From Ascarosepion bandense (taxonomy: Eukaryota; Mollusca; Cephalopoda; Sepiida; Sepiidae), in the NCBI GenBank assembly GCA_037127315.1, contig JBBBDQ010001613.1:62001-126000 (forward strand): a DNA stretch of 64,000 nt, in the 5' to 3' direction. Below, piece by piece: positions 20,775 through 31,604 of the stretch (the first letter of the stretch is position 1; each line of letters starts with the position of its first letter). The position numbers and the translations under genes were made by a program. Under the pieces are notes generated by a model that saw only the letters and a list, made by a program, of their open reading frames with translations, was not told the DNA's origin and did not search any database.

Positions 20775-21145
20775 CACACTCCACCCACGTCTCACACTCC
20801 ACCCACGTCTTAACACTCCACCCACGTCTTCAAACTCCACCCACGTCCATTGAACAGGTGAAGAGGCTCATCCCTTGTTCCCTGTTTAGGATGTGGTTCC
20901 CAGCTTTCTCTTTTTCAATCTTCTCACTTTGTTTTTTTTTTCAATTGGAGTAGATAGATATATCTATCGCCCGATTCACACTCCACCCACGTCTATTGAC
21001 CATTTTAAGAAGCTCATCCCATGTTCCCTGTTTAGGATGCGGTTTCCGGCTTTCTATTTTCCAATCTTTTCACTATTACGTAGCCCCCTGCACATCAGTG
21101 TCGTTACCGCCTTGCTCGGGGTGATGCGATTAAAAAAAAAATTTT
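20775..21145 (+). mobile_element. LINE 3' end with CCACCCACGTC repeats
   Basis: Four copies of a ~20-bp unit around cactccacccacgtct (20779-20850) plus another at 20978. A flanking block, 'atcccttgttccctgtttag', is duplicated at 20868 and 21016. The segment finishes with the LINE terminus 'gccttgctcggggtgatgcg' plus A-tail at 21145. Confidence 0.7.
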
Positions 21146-21640
21146 TTTTAAATTAAAAATTTACAATTTTTATGTGCGGCCTCGTTTTCAGTCGTTGTTA
21201 TTTATGACGTCATGCTACACCATTTCAAATGTCTAACTTCCCAAAGACAACAAGGAGGCAGACAATGGAAGTATAACTACCATGGAGGCACCACACAATT
21301 TCTTGACAATGACAGCGAACAAAAGTAACAAGAAATAAACTTCTGACAGTTTATTCACAACTTCCAGCACAATATTCAACACTCTACCAGGTCCTGAATA
21401 TGACAATAAACTGCATCTGGCAGCAAGACCTCTGATTGGGAGGTTGTGAGGGGCATAAAACTACCTCTTAATTGCTGTTGTTCTTAGGTCTATCCTGACC
21501 TGGAGTGGTAGCACCTGTTAGGGTCCCAGGTATGGGCAAATAGTTAACACCTCCCCAAACTGGGGTCAAAACACTATGGAAGTATGAAAATAGACTTTTA
21601 TCGTGAAAATTCCAGGAATACACTTTTGAAGGAAAAAATA
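21146..21640. other. No recognisable feature
   Basis: Unassigned. A 'tgacgtca' palindrome lies near 21206. No coding signal. Confidence 0.35.
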
Positions 21641-21965
21641 TTAACCGCAATAAATTTTTGAAGGTTAAAATATTAGCAGTAATACATTATTGAAAGAAAA
21701 AATAATTATCAGCAAAACATTATTGAAAGAAAAAAATAATTATCAGCAAAACATTATTGAAAGAAAAAAATAATTATCAGCAAAACATTATTGAAAGAAA
21801 AAAATAATTATCAGCAAAACATTATGTAAAGAAAATAATAATTATCAGCAATACATTATTGAAAGAAAAAAATAATTATCAGCAAAACATTATTGAAAGA
21901 AAAAAAATAATTATCAGCAATACATTATTGAAGGAAAATAAAATATAACTATTAATTCATTTTTT
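21641..21965. repeat. ~35-bp tandem repeat, about nine copies
   Basis: The unit aataattatcagcaaaacat + tattgaaagaaaa repeats with small A-run length changes. Confidence 0.9.
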
Positions 21966-22226
21966 CGGAAAAATTTACTTATCAGCAAAACATCTGACTC
22001 TCAACAAAAACCACTTGACAAAAATACATCAAAGGAAGCTGATCTACAAACTTATTTATTACGAAGAATATTTATTCTGTTCATACGAATCTATTGTAAA
22101 AATCTGGTTTGCATTAAATAACTCATTTAGGTTAAAATAACGAAAATTTGAGAAGTAGAATAGAAAATTAAACAGACAGACGATATAGGTTCTTTTTTTT
22201 ATCAGACTTGTCTGGATGAATACTTG

Positions 22227-22230
<4 letters not shown>

Positions 22231-22316
<86 letters not shown>
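22231..22316. repeat. (CA)n-(TA)n compound microsatellite
   Basis: About 30 CA units followed by about 12 TA units. Confidence 0.97.
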
Positions 22317-22317
22317 C

Positions 22318-22410
22318 AACAAGGATCTAATATTGCCTGATGACGAGGTAATAATCACGAAACGAAAATTTCCGTGTCGCAATGTAAACTATATTGATTT
22401 TAAATAAAAA
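22318..22410 (+). mobile_element. Possible Penelope-like 3' UTR scrap
   Basis: 'cctgatgacgaggtaataat' and 'cacgaaacgaaa' resemble the 'ctgaagatgg..gaaa' segment seen at 52090-52110 and common in such elements. Weak. A (TA)n run follows at 22411-22433. Confidence 0.3.
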
Positions 22411-22433
22411 CATATATATATATATATATATAT

Positions 22434-22684
22434 CGTGTTGAATGCACCGGTTCCCGTCCGATCACCGAAGTTAAGCAACATCGAGTTTGTTTATTACTTA
22501 AATGGGTGACCTTTTGAGAATACCAGGTGGTGTAAACGTAGGGACCAAGAATGGTCTACCGATCCTCCAGTTTTGGGGGTTGGGTGCAGGACTAACAACC
22601 CTGCCCCATGAAAAAACAATTTGTTACAGAAACAGCAACAAAAAGTTGCTGCCCTATTTACCATTGAGTGTGATGGATAAATGA

Positions 22685-22690
<6 letters not shown>
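22434..22690 (+). mobile_element. 5S rRNA-derived SINE-like element
   Basis: 22434-22538 matches 5S rRNA over about 105 of 120 nt. The first ~46 nt (ttgaatgcaccggttcccgt, 'ccgatcaccgaagttaagca') are almost perfect, including the Pol III A-box region. The second half keeps 'atgggtgacc' and 'gaataccaggtg' but carries many C-to-T and G-to-A changes. The first ~14 nt are replaced by (TA)n. A ~150-bp non-5S tail follows to 22690, with 'gcaggactaacaaccctgcc', and then (TA)n. A 5S head with an unrelated tail is the layout of SINE3-type elements; a 5S pseudogene joined by chance to another repeat is the alternative. Confidence 0.8.

Positions 22691-22725
<35 letters not shown>
22685..22725. repeat. 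(TA)n microsatellite
   Basis: About 20 TA units between the 5S-derived element and a tRNA-type SINE. Confidence 0.95.
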
Positions 22726-22728
<3 letters not shown>

Positions 22729-22905
22729 ATCTGCAGACGGTACTATTTCACTGTATCACAGCTCATCTGTACGGTTAGACATCCGGTTGCTTCCAGCCAG
22801 GGATGAAACCCGACCGATTTGATGTCAGTCAGAGATTTTACCTCTAAGATATTGGCGCACGGTGCAGGAAGGCATTTTTCCGCAGCTCAAGAGCTGTCGG
22901 GATTC
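22726..22905 (-). mobile_element. tRNA-derived SINE, second family (copy 1)
   Basis: Shares 'agtcatctgcagac', 'ttcactgtatcacagctcat' and 'gaccgatttgatgtcagtca' with 30268 and 51298. On the minus strand the head reads TATCTTAGAGGTAAAAT (A box) and GGTTTCATCCC (B box). Its 3' end (left) runs into (TA)n, as in all three copies. Confidence 0.8.
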
Positions 22906-23015
22906 AATATTACTAGCACCTCATCAGGCGATATACGGCTGGAAGAGTTAAGAAAATGCATTAACCTTTCAAATTAAACCAACCGTCTAACCTTATGCCC
23001 TTATGCATCAGTAAC

Positions 23016-26000
23016 GAAACTTTCTATTGGTTTATCTATCCAAGCCTTCTATTGGTTTATCTATCGAAACTTTCTATTGGTTTATCTATCCAAACTTTCT
23101 ATTGGTTTATCTATCCAAACTTTCTGTTGGTTTATCTATCCAAACCTTCTATTGGTTTATCTATCCAAACTTTCTATTGGTTTATCCTCCAAACTTTCTA
23201 TTGGTTTATCTATCCAAAACTTTCTATTGGTTTATCTATCCAAACTTTCTGTTGGTTTATCTATCCAAACTTTCTGTTGGTTTATCTATCCAAACCTTCT
23301 ATTGGTTTATCTATCCAAACTTTTCTATTGGTTTATCTATCCAAACTTTCTATTGGTTTATATCCAAACTTTCTATTGGTTTATCTATCCAAACCTTCTA
23401 TTGGTTTATCTATCCAAACTTTCTATTGGTTTATCTATCCAAACTTTCTATTGGTTTATCTATCCAAACTTTCTATTGGTTTATCTATCCAAACCTTCTA
23501 TTGGTTTATCTATCCAAACTTTCTATTGGTTTATCTATCCAAATTTTCTGTTGGTTATCTATCAAACCTTCTATTGGTTTATCTATCCAAACTTTCTATT
23601 GGTTTATCTATCCAAACTTTCTATTGGTTTATCTATCCAAACTTTCTATTGGTTTATCTATCCAAACTTTCTATTGGTTTATCTATCCAAACCTTCTATT
23701 GGTTTATCTATCCAAACTTTCTATTGGTTTATCTATCCAAACTTTCTATTGGTTTATCTATCCAAACTTTCTATTGTTTTATCTATCCAAACTTTCTATT
23801 GGTTTATCTGCTCAAACTTTCTATTGGTTTATCTATCCAAACTTTCTATTGGTTTATCTATGCAAACCTTCTATTGGTTTATCTATCCAAACTTTCTATT
23901 GGTTTATCTATCCAAACTTTCTATTGGTTTATCTATCCAAACTTTCTATTGGTTTATCTATCCAAACTTTCTATTGGTTTATCTATCCAAACTTTCTATT
24001 GGCTTATCTATCCAAACCTTCTATTGGTTTATCTGTCAAACTTTCTATTGGTTTATCTATCCAAACTTTCTAATGGTTTATCTATCCAAACTTTCTATTG
24101 GTTTATCTATCCAAACTTTCTGTTGGTTTATCTATCCAAACCTTCTATTGGTTTATCTATCCCAAACCTTCTATTGGTTTATCTATCCAAACTTTCTATT
24201 GGTTTATCTATCCAAACTTTCTATTGGTTTATCTATCCAAACTTTCTATTGGTTTATCTATCCAAACTTTCTATTGGTTTATCTATCCAAACCTTCTATT
24301 GGTTTATCTGTCAAACTTTCTATTGGTTTATCTATCCAAACTTTCTATTGGTTTATCTATCCAAACTTTCTATTGGTTTATCTATCCAAACTTTCTGTTG
24401 GTTTATCTATCCAAACCTTCTATTGGTTTATCTATCCAAACTTTCTATTGGTTTATCTATCCAAACTTTCTATTGGTTTATCTATCCAAACTTTCTATTG
24501 GTTTATCTGTCAAACTTTCTATTGGTTTATCTATCCAAACTTTCTATTGGTTTATCTATCCATCCTTCTATTGGTTTATCTATCCAAACTTTTCTATTGG
24601 TTTATCTATCCAAACTTTCTATTGGTTTAACTATCCAAACTTTCTATTGGTTTATCTATCCAAACTTTCTGTTGGTTTATCTATCCAAGCCTTCTATTGG
24701 TTTATCTATCCAAACTTTCTATTGGTTTATCTATCCAAACTTTCTATTGGTTTATCTATCCAAACTTTCTATTGGTTTATCTATCCAAACCTTCTATTGG
24801 TTTATCTATCCAAACTTTCTATTGGTTTATCTATCCAAACTTTCTGTTGGTTTATCTATCCAAACTTTCTATTGGTTTATCTATCCAAACTTTCTATTGG
24901 TTTATCTATCCAAACCTTCTATTGGTTTATCTATCCAAACTTTCTATTGGTTTATCTATCCAAACTTTCTATTGGTTTATCTATCCAAACTTTCTGTTGG
25001 TTTATCTATCCAAACTTTCTATTGGTTTATCTATCCAAACCTTCTATTGGTTTATCTATCCAAACTTTCTATTGGTTTATCTATCCAAACCTTCTATTGG
25101 TTTATCTATCCAAACTTTCTATTGGTTTATCTATCCAAACTTTCTATTGGTTTATCTATCCAAACTTTCTATTGGTTTATCTATCCAAACCTTCTATTGG
25201 TTTATCTATCCAAACTTTCTATTGGTTTATCTATCCAAACTTTCTATTGGTTTATCTATCCAAACTTTCTATTGGTTTATCTATCCAAACTTTCTGTTGG
25301 TTTATCTATCCAAACCTTCTATTGGTTTATCTATCCAAACTTTCTATTGGTTTATCTATCCAAACTTTCTATTGGTTTATCTATCCAAACTTTCTATTGG
25401 TTTATCTATCCAAACTTTCTATTGGCTTATCTATCCAAACCTTCTATTGGTTTATCTATCCAAACTTTCTATTGGTTTATCTATCCAAACTTTCTAATGG
25501 TTTATCTATCCAAACTTTCTATTGGTTTATCTATCCAAACTTTCTGTTGGTTTATCTATCCAAACCTTCTATTGGTTTATCTATCCAAACTTTCTATTGG
25601 TTTATCTATCCAAACTTTCTATTGGTTTATCTATCCAAACTTTCTATTGGTTTATCTATCCAAACTTTCCATTGGTTTATCTATCCAAACCTTCTATTGG
25701 TTTATCTATCCAAACTTTCTATTGGTTTATCTATCCAAACTTTCTATTGGTTTATCTATCCAAACTTTCTATTGGTTTATCTATCCAAACTTTCTGTTGG
25801 TTTATCTATCCAAACCTTCTATTGGTTTATCTATCCAAACTTTCTATTGGTTTATCTATCCAAACTTTCTATTGGTTTATCTATCCAAACTTTCTATTGG
25901 TTTATCTATCCAAACTTTCTATTGGTTTATCTATCCAAACCTTCTATTGGTTTATCTATCCAAACTTTCTATTGGTTTATCTATCCAAACTTTCTATTGG

Positions 26001-27066
26001 TTTAACTATCCAAACTTTCTATTGGTTTATCTATCCAAACTTTCTGTTGGTTTGTCTATCCAAGCCTTCTATTGGTTTATCTATCCAAACTTTCTATTGG
26101 TTTATCTATCCAAACTTTCTATTGGTTTATCTATCCAAACCTTCTATTGGTTTATCTATCCAAACTTTCTATTGGTTTATCTATCCAAACTTTCTATTGG
26201 TTTATCTATCCAAACTTTCTATTGGTTTATCTATCCAAACTTTCTATTGGTTTATCTATCCAAACCTTCTATTGGTTTATCTATCCAAACTTTCTATTGG
26301 TTTATCTATCCAAACTTTCTATTGGTTTATCTATCCAAACTTTCTGTTGGTTTATCTATCCAAACTTTCTATTGGTTTATCTATCCAAACTTTCTATTGG
26401 TTTATCTATCCAAACCTTCTATTGGTTTATCTATCCAAACTTTCTATTGGTTTATCTATCCAAACTTTCTATTGGTTTATCTATCCAAACTTTCTGTTGG
26501 TTTATCTATCCAAACTTTCTATTGGTTTATCTATCCAAACCTTCTATTGGTTTATCTATCCAAACTTTCTATTGGTTTATCTATCCAAACCTTCTATTGG
26601 TTTATCTATCCAAACTTTCTATTGGTTTATCTATCCAAACTTTCTATTGGTTTATCTATCCAAACTTTCTATTGGTTTATCTATCCAAACTTTCTATTGG
26701 TTTATCTATCCAAACCTTCTATTGGTTTATCTATCCAAACTTTCTATTGGTTTATCTATCCAAACTTTCTATTGGTTTATCTATCCAAACTTTCTATTGG
26801 TTTATCTATCCAAACTTTCTGTTGGTTTATCTATCCAAACTTTCTATTGGTTTATCTATCCAAACTTTCTATTGGTTTATCTATCCAAACCTTCTATTGG
26901 TTTATCTATCCAAACTTTCTATTGGTTTATCTATCCAAACTTTCTATTGGTTTATCTATCCAAACTTTCTGTTGGTTTATCTATCCAAACTTTCTATTGG
27001 TTTATCTATCCAAACTTTCTATTGGTTTATCTATCCAAACTTTCTATTGGTTTATCTATCCAAACT
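23016..27066 (+). repeat. 25-bp satellite, about 162 units
   Basis: Unit tttctattggtttatctatc + caaac. It contains no stop in any + frame, and 25 is not a multiple of three, so all three frames read the same 25-residue cycle (including FYWFIYPNFLLVYLSKLSIG). That explains a 1371-codon open frame at 22995-27110 with no gene behind it. Variant units (CAAACCTTC; TTCTGTTGG) are spaced regularly, often every ten units (250 bp). Rare variants recur about 1.4 kb apart, showing higher-order duplication. Units left of about 24600 carry more single-base deletions than those to the right. Confidence 0.97.
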
Positions 27067-27177
27067 CACTAGACCATCCACTCAATTGTCTGTATATATT
27101 ATGTATATAATTTCCGGACACTTCCAACGTATATGATCTGTCCAGGTGCTTATATTCGAATAATAAAAATATTACAA

Positions 27178-27288
<111 letters not shown>

Positions 27289-27295
27289 TGATACC

Positions 27296-27552
27296 AATAT
27301 CAGCCAGTTAAGTGCCATACGTGATGCACGCTTTTGGCGATCATGTCTCGAAAGCGACATGACTGACTGGGCAGAAGATTATCCCGCAGTCGGTTGCCAA
27401 TCTGTCCTGTTATTTAACCCATAAGTGGAGGGAAGAGATGGATTAATACCTTTCCCAAGTGTATTTGTGCGTAAGGAAATGTAAGGAATTCAAGTGGTAT
27501 TCGAACTCGACTCACCGATTTCTCGTTCCGAGCCGATAACCACTGCACCCCA
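27296..27552 (-). mobile_element. tRNA-headed SINE, octopus type (copy 3)
   Basis: Tail 'agttaagtgccatacgtgat' at 27306, middle 'ggattaatacctttcccaag' at 27440, and head 'tggtattcgaactcgac' near 27495 with 'gagccgataaccactgcacc' to 27550. A near-complete copy lacking part of the tail centre. Confidence 0.88.
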
Positions 27553-27627
27553 AAATTTTATTTTACCGATTCAATCATTGATCGTCATTGATCGCATCGC
27601 AAGCTGGGATAAAACACAACATCTGAA

Positions 27628-28168
27628 ATTGTTTTTTTTTTTAATCGTGTCACCCCAAGCAAGGCATTCCACAGCCACTATAGCTCAGGGGGTTACATAG
27701 AGCGATTGGGTATGGGAAATGTCAGAAGGAGGGTGGTAGACGACTTAGGATGTACATAGGGAGAGAGTTGGAGAGAGTGTGTGTGAGTTAAAGTGTTAGG
27801 AGGTGTCTATAGACCTTACATTTAAACTCCTGGAGGTTGTAGCCGTCGGGGAAGCAAGCATGCGGTAGGGAATTCCACAGGCGGGAAGTGCGAGGGAAGA
27901 AGCTGTTGGAGTAGAAATTGCAGTTACATTTAATCGGTTTCACTGTATAAGGGTGAGACCTAGTTGCCAATCTAGTATCTCGTGCAAATTCACATCTAGA
28001 GGGCACCAGTGATTTAAGTTCGTCAGAGCAGAAGCCATGAAAGTATTTATAGAAGAGGCACAGGGAAGCCACGTCACGCCGGTGAGAGAGTGACTGCAGG
28101 CGGTCAGCCAAGTCGGTATCAATCACATTACAGATTCTTCGCTGTATTCCAGAAGACCGAAAACTTGC
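27628..28168 (-). mobile_element. Jockey/CR1-type LINE, minus-strand 3' fragment (copy 6)
   Basis: The 3' terminus at 27628 (ttttaatcgtgtcacccc) is followed, right to left, by the 3' UTR and the post-RT coding tail. A 130-codon frame at 28180-27788 includes 'SLCLFYKYFHGFCSDEL' and 'FPDGYNLQEFKCKVYRHLL'. 5'-truncated. Confidence 0.92.
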
Positions 28169-28235
28169 ATTACTGAACACAAAAGAGACCTCTTTTAGGA
28201 TAAACCACTAAACCTCTTAGTTATTTTCCTTATGT

Positions 28236-28460
28236 GATTTTCCTGCAGTAGGTTGCCATTACTTTCTGCGGTAGACTGGCTGCCAACCAAGGCTATAGAA
28301 CCCAATCTGTCCTGTTATTTGACTCCTAGCTAGAGGAAGAAGAGATGTATTATATTATTCCGTAGTAATTAGTGGGGGATCAGTTTATTACTTCAGAGCA
28401 ATAGAAAACCGATCCCCCACTTTATGATGAATAGACGCTTTAATCATGATTCCAACTATT
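28236..28460 (-). mobile_element. SINE tail plus short foldback (composite unit, copy 1)
   Basis: SINE tail blocks 28245-28345 are followed by a hairpin at 28372-28425 (agtgggggatcagtttatta facing 'gatcccccact') and the linker 'aatcatgattccaactatta'. The same order recurs at 53985-54235. Confidence 0.8.
28372..28425. repeat. GGGGGATC foldback hairpin
   Basis: Perfect agtgggggatc / gatcccccact ends around about 30 bp. The counterpart at 54145-54196 is nearly identical. Confidence 0.85.
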
Positions 28461-28465
28461 ATATT

Positions 28466-28636
28466 CAATCAGTCAGTTTAGTGCCATACGTGATACACGC
28501 TTGGGCGATCACGTCTCGAAAGAGACATGACTGACTGGGCAGAAGATTATCCCGCAGTAGGTTACCATTATATTCTGCGGTAGACTGGCTGCCAACCAAG
28601 GCTATAGAACCCAATGTGATCTGCTATTCAAGCCAA
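28466..28636 (-). mobile_element. tRNA-headed SINE, octopus type, tail part (copy 4)
   Basis: 'agtgccatacgtgatacacg' through 'gctatagaacccaatgtgat'. The tRNA head is missing; another SINE piece follows at once. Confidence 0.8.
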
Positions 28637-28830
28637 TTAGTTAAGTAATACACGCTTGGGCGATCATGTTTCTTTCGATCCCTGACTGGGCAGAAGATTT
28701 ACCCGCCCTAGATTTCCAGTAAGTTTGCGATGGACTATTGGCATCCAGTTCTATAGAACCCATTCCGTCCTGCCATTTAATCTATAGCTGGAGGGAGAAG
28801 AGATGGATTAATACCTTTCCCAATGCTAAA
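28637..28830 (-). mobile_element. tRNA-headed SINE, octopus type, diverged (copy 5)
   Basis: A more diverged tail ('cacgcttgggcgatcatgtt') and middle ('ggattaatacctttcccaat') ending at 28822. The head is missing. Confidence 0.75.
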
Positions 28831-28994
28831 AAGACAGGAAATCACTTTGGTGTAAAACGATACAGCTTAATACCCCCCTCCGACAAAAAACGAGGATACC
28901 CTTTAATGATAAAAATACAGAGAAGGAATATTAATTAACGAATATTCCGTCACTCATAAGTACTCATGCGATGAACTTTTGCGTATCAATCATA

Positions 28995-29139
28995 TTGGGA
29001 AAGCTTAAAGATTACAAGATTTAAACATTCATAAAGCTTAAAGATTATAAGATCCAAAAAACGTTGTAACCTAATTTGACACTCTCTCTCTCTCACACAC
29101 ACACATACATACATACATACATACATACATACATACATA
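28995..29139. repeat. Flank duplicated at 30565-30707
   Basis: 'ttgggaaagcttaaagatta' through 'cgttgtaacctaatttgaca' and a (CT)n-(AC)n-(CATA)n run recurs at 30565-30707, in each case just before a Tc1-like end. Confidence 0.9.
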
Positions 29140-30225
29140 CAGTACTGTGTCAAAGTATTAGGACAAGAACTATTTTATCTTTCATGAGGCATCAAAATAA
29201 TTGCGACAATTTACCAATCGCACCTAGTATATATACAGTACTGTGCAAAAGTATTAGGACAAGAACTATTTTATCTTTCATGAGGCATCAAAATAATTGC
29301 GACAATTTACCAATCGCACCTAGTATATATACAGTACTGTGTCAAAGTATTAGGACAAGAACTATTTTATCTTTTATGAGGCATCAAAATAAAGTTTAAA
29401 ATCATCCCTGTCCTAACACTTTTGCACACTACCGATAGTGTTCAAAAGTAAGTAAAATTTTGTTTTGTTCCCCGAAGGCTTTTACCCCGTCAAATCTCAC
29501 CGAAACTTCCTTAATTATGTGAAAATCTATATGCTGAACTCAAATCGATAATTGTTCATTGAAGAAACCTACCTGTTTTCATGTTTTCGACCAGAAAAAA
29601 AAATCGGAATATATCTCACCCCTTACCACAGTTCTCATATCTGATTCACCGCTGAATGACTTGAGCCAAATGATAATTATTTCGGGGAACAAAACAAAAA
29701 TTTACCCCAAATTATTAGGACAGGGGTGATTTTACTAAAAGTTTCACTGAAATTCAAATGCAGGGTAAAAAGCCAAGTAAAATGCTAATAAATATTGATT
29801 ATATAAAACTAGGTGTAAAAGAAATGTATTAAAAAGAAGTTATATATAATTTTTCCTATTTTCTATTAAATAAGTTAATTTGAACCTACTCTATTGAGCA
29901 TCTATGGGAAATTTTGGATAAAAAATTGATAAATCTAATGTTACTTCGCAAGACACACTTTGGGAACAAATACCAGCTGCTTGGCAGGGGATACCATTAG
30001 ATACATTGAAGAAGCTTGTGATGTCAATGCCTGACAGAATGAAGGCTGTGATCAAAGCAAAAGGCTATTATACTAAATATTAAATTTATTTTGTAACAAG
30101 TATTTTTTTCTTGTTGAATGATTTGCTGAGTAAATAAAATAAAATAACGTTAATTAAATATTTTTTTTTGTCAGTATGTCTCATAAAAGATAAAGTAGTT
30201 CTTGTCGTAATACTTTTGCACTGTA

Positions 30226-30228
<3 letters not shown>
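29140..30228 (+). mobile_element. Defective Tc1/mariner-type transposon
   Basis: Left end cagtactgtgtcaaagtatt, right end (inverted) at 30181-30228, each flanked by TA as expected for this superfamily. The left end is repeated as a 96-bp tandem unit starting at 29140, 29236 and 29332. Inside, an inverted repeat (29455-29478 vs 29673-29697, ttttgttttgttcccc) suggests a nested palindrome. Only the C-terminal end of the transposase remains (29882-30083). Confidence 0.85.
29882..30083 (+). pseudogene. Tc1-like transposase C-terminal remnant
   Basis: One frame gives IEHLWEILDKKL. After a frameshift near 29932 another gives 'SNVTSQDTLWEQIPAAW', then 'IPLDTLKKLVMSMPDRMKAV' and 'IKAKGYYTKY' with a stop at 30081. 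The last catalytic region of the DDE domain and the usual Tc1 ending (..AVIKAKG..TKY) are recognisable. The N-terminal two thirds are absent. Confidence 0.88.

Positions 30229-30266
<38 letters not shown>
30229..30266. repeat. (TA)n microsatellite
   Basis: Lies between the Tc1 right end and a tRNA-type SINE. Confidence 0.95.
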
Positions 30267-30267
<1 letters not shown>

Positions 30268-30448
30268 TATAGTCATCCGCAGACAGATCTGTTTCGCTGT
30301 ATCACAGGTTATCAGTACGGCTTAGACTCCAGTCGCTTCCTGACACCGGATCGAAACTCGACCGATTTGTCGTCAGTCGGCGATACTACGCCGAGGCCAA
30401 GAGCATCCGGTAGCAAAAGGCAGGCTTTTTAGCGCGTATAAACACGCC
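30268..30448 (-). mobile_element. tRNA-derived SINE, second family (copy 2)
   Basis: 'agtcatccgcagacagatct', 'tttcgctgtatcacaggtta' and 'ctcgaccgatttgtcgtcag' match 51298 closely. The A-box region is damaged ('tactacgccgaggcc'). Confidence 0.82.
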
Positions 30449-30450
30449 TA

Positions 30451-30505
<55 letters not shown>

Positions 30506-30545
30506 GTGCGATTAGTAAATTGTCGCAATCATTTTATTATTTCAA
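30449..30545. repeat. (TA)n plus inverted Tc1-end repeat piece
   Basis: (TA)n to 30502, then the inverse complement of the 29200-29228 block ('aggtgcgattagtaaattgt'). Confidence 0.8.
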
Positions 30546-30564
30546 AGCAAAAAGAAAGCTTAAA

Positions 30565-30670
30565 TTGGGAAAGCTTAAAGATTACAAGATTTAAACATTC
30601 ATAAAGCTTAAAGATTATAAGATCCAAAAAACGTTGTAACCTAATTTGACACTCTCTCTCTCTCACACAC

Positions 30671-30703
<33 letters not shown>

Positions 30704-30872
30704 CATACAGTACTGTGCAAAAGTATTAGGACAAATATTAAATTTATTTTGTAACAAGTATTTTTTTCTTGTTAAAGCATCTGTTGATTAAATCAAATAA
30801 AATTACTTTAATTAAATTGTTTATTTTCTGTCAATATGCCTCATAAAAGATAAAATAGTTCTTGTCCTAATA
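30565..30872 (+). mobile_element. Duplicated flank plus internally deleted Tc1 copy
   Basis: The flank 30565-30707 equals 28995-29139. The left end cagtactgtgcaaaagtatt at 30708 then jumps straight to sequence equal to 30080-30215, ending in a clipped right end near 30872. About 900 bp is missing relative to the first copy, giving a ~165-bp MITE-like derivative. Confidence 0.85.
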
Positions 30873-30946
30873 CATACATACATACATACATACATACATA
30901 CATACATACATACATACATACATACATACATACATACATACATACA
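30871..30946. repeat. (CATA)n microsatellite
   Basis: About 19 units. Shorter CATA arrays occur at 29104-29139 and 30662-30706. Confidence 0.96.
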
Positions 30947-30947
30947 T

Positions 30948-31325
30948 GTGCGATGTGCACGGTGGTTTAATGGATATCAGCTAGGAATGAGAAATCGGAG
31001 AGCCGAGTTCGAATTCCAGTCGAATTCGTTTCATTCACTTATGTACAAATACCCTTGGGAAAGGTATTAATCCATTTCTCCTTTCTCCAACCGCGGGTCG
31101 AATAGCAAGATTGGGTTCTGGCAACCGGTTTACCGCAGAAAGTAATGGCAACTTACTGCGGGGAAATCTTCTGTTTAGTTAGTGATTGATGAAAAGAGTT
31201 TCATGTGTGACAATTAACTGACTGACTTGGGTTGGTTCACAATACGGGGAAATCTTCTACCTAGTGAGTCATGAACCGAAAGAGACATGTATGATGCGTG
31301 TATCACATATGGCAATTAAAAGACT
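30948..31325 (+). mobile_element. tRNA-headed SINE, octopus type, plus-strand copy (copy 6)
   Basis: The tRNA-like head comes first: an A-box-like tggtttaatggatatcagc at 30963 and the B box gagttcgaattcc at 31006. The body follows with 'gggaaaggtattaatccatt' and a tail with 'accgcagaaagtaatggcaa'. Part of the tail is duplicated at 31238-31325. This copy shows the Pol III promoter order directly and sets the orientation of the other copies. Confidence 0.9.
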
Positions 31326-31600
31326 CACGCTCACACACATTATATATCATATGACTAAATCTTATTTTTTAATGACTGTACGTGTATTTTATTTTCTTAA
31401 ATAGTGAAATTTATAGGAAGCATCCTAGATCAAAAAGTTTTACTAAATGCAAAAAATGCCATCCAACATTAATCGAACTGGTACCCCTTTCTCCCATAAG
31501 GCAAACAGTTATTGTTCTGCTGCCAGTTTGGCCGCAGGAACTGATAGCATTTAGTAACATGAAGGCACCTGAAGTATTGTGAAAATATCAGTTTGAATAT
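31326..31600. other. No recognisable feature
   Basis: A 66-codon open frame at 31382-31582 has no motif. Nothing else seen. Confidence 0.35.
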
Positions 31601-31604
31601 TTTT

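Noticed and set aside
22434..22538. Functional 5S rRNA gene
   Set aside because: The 5' end is missing and the second half carries many substitutions.
22995..27110. A 1371-codon hydrophobic open frame that could be a giant repeat protein
   Set aside because: It is produced by a stop-free 25-bp satellite; all three frames are equally open, with frameshifting unit lengths and no start, splice or domain evidence.
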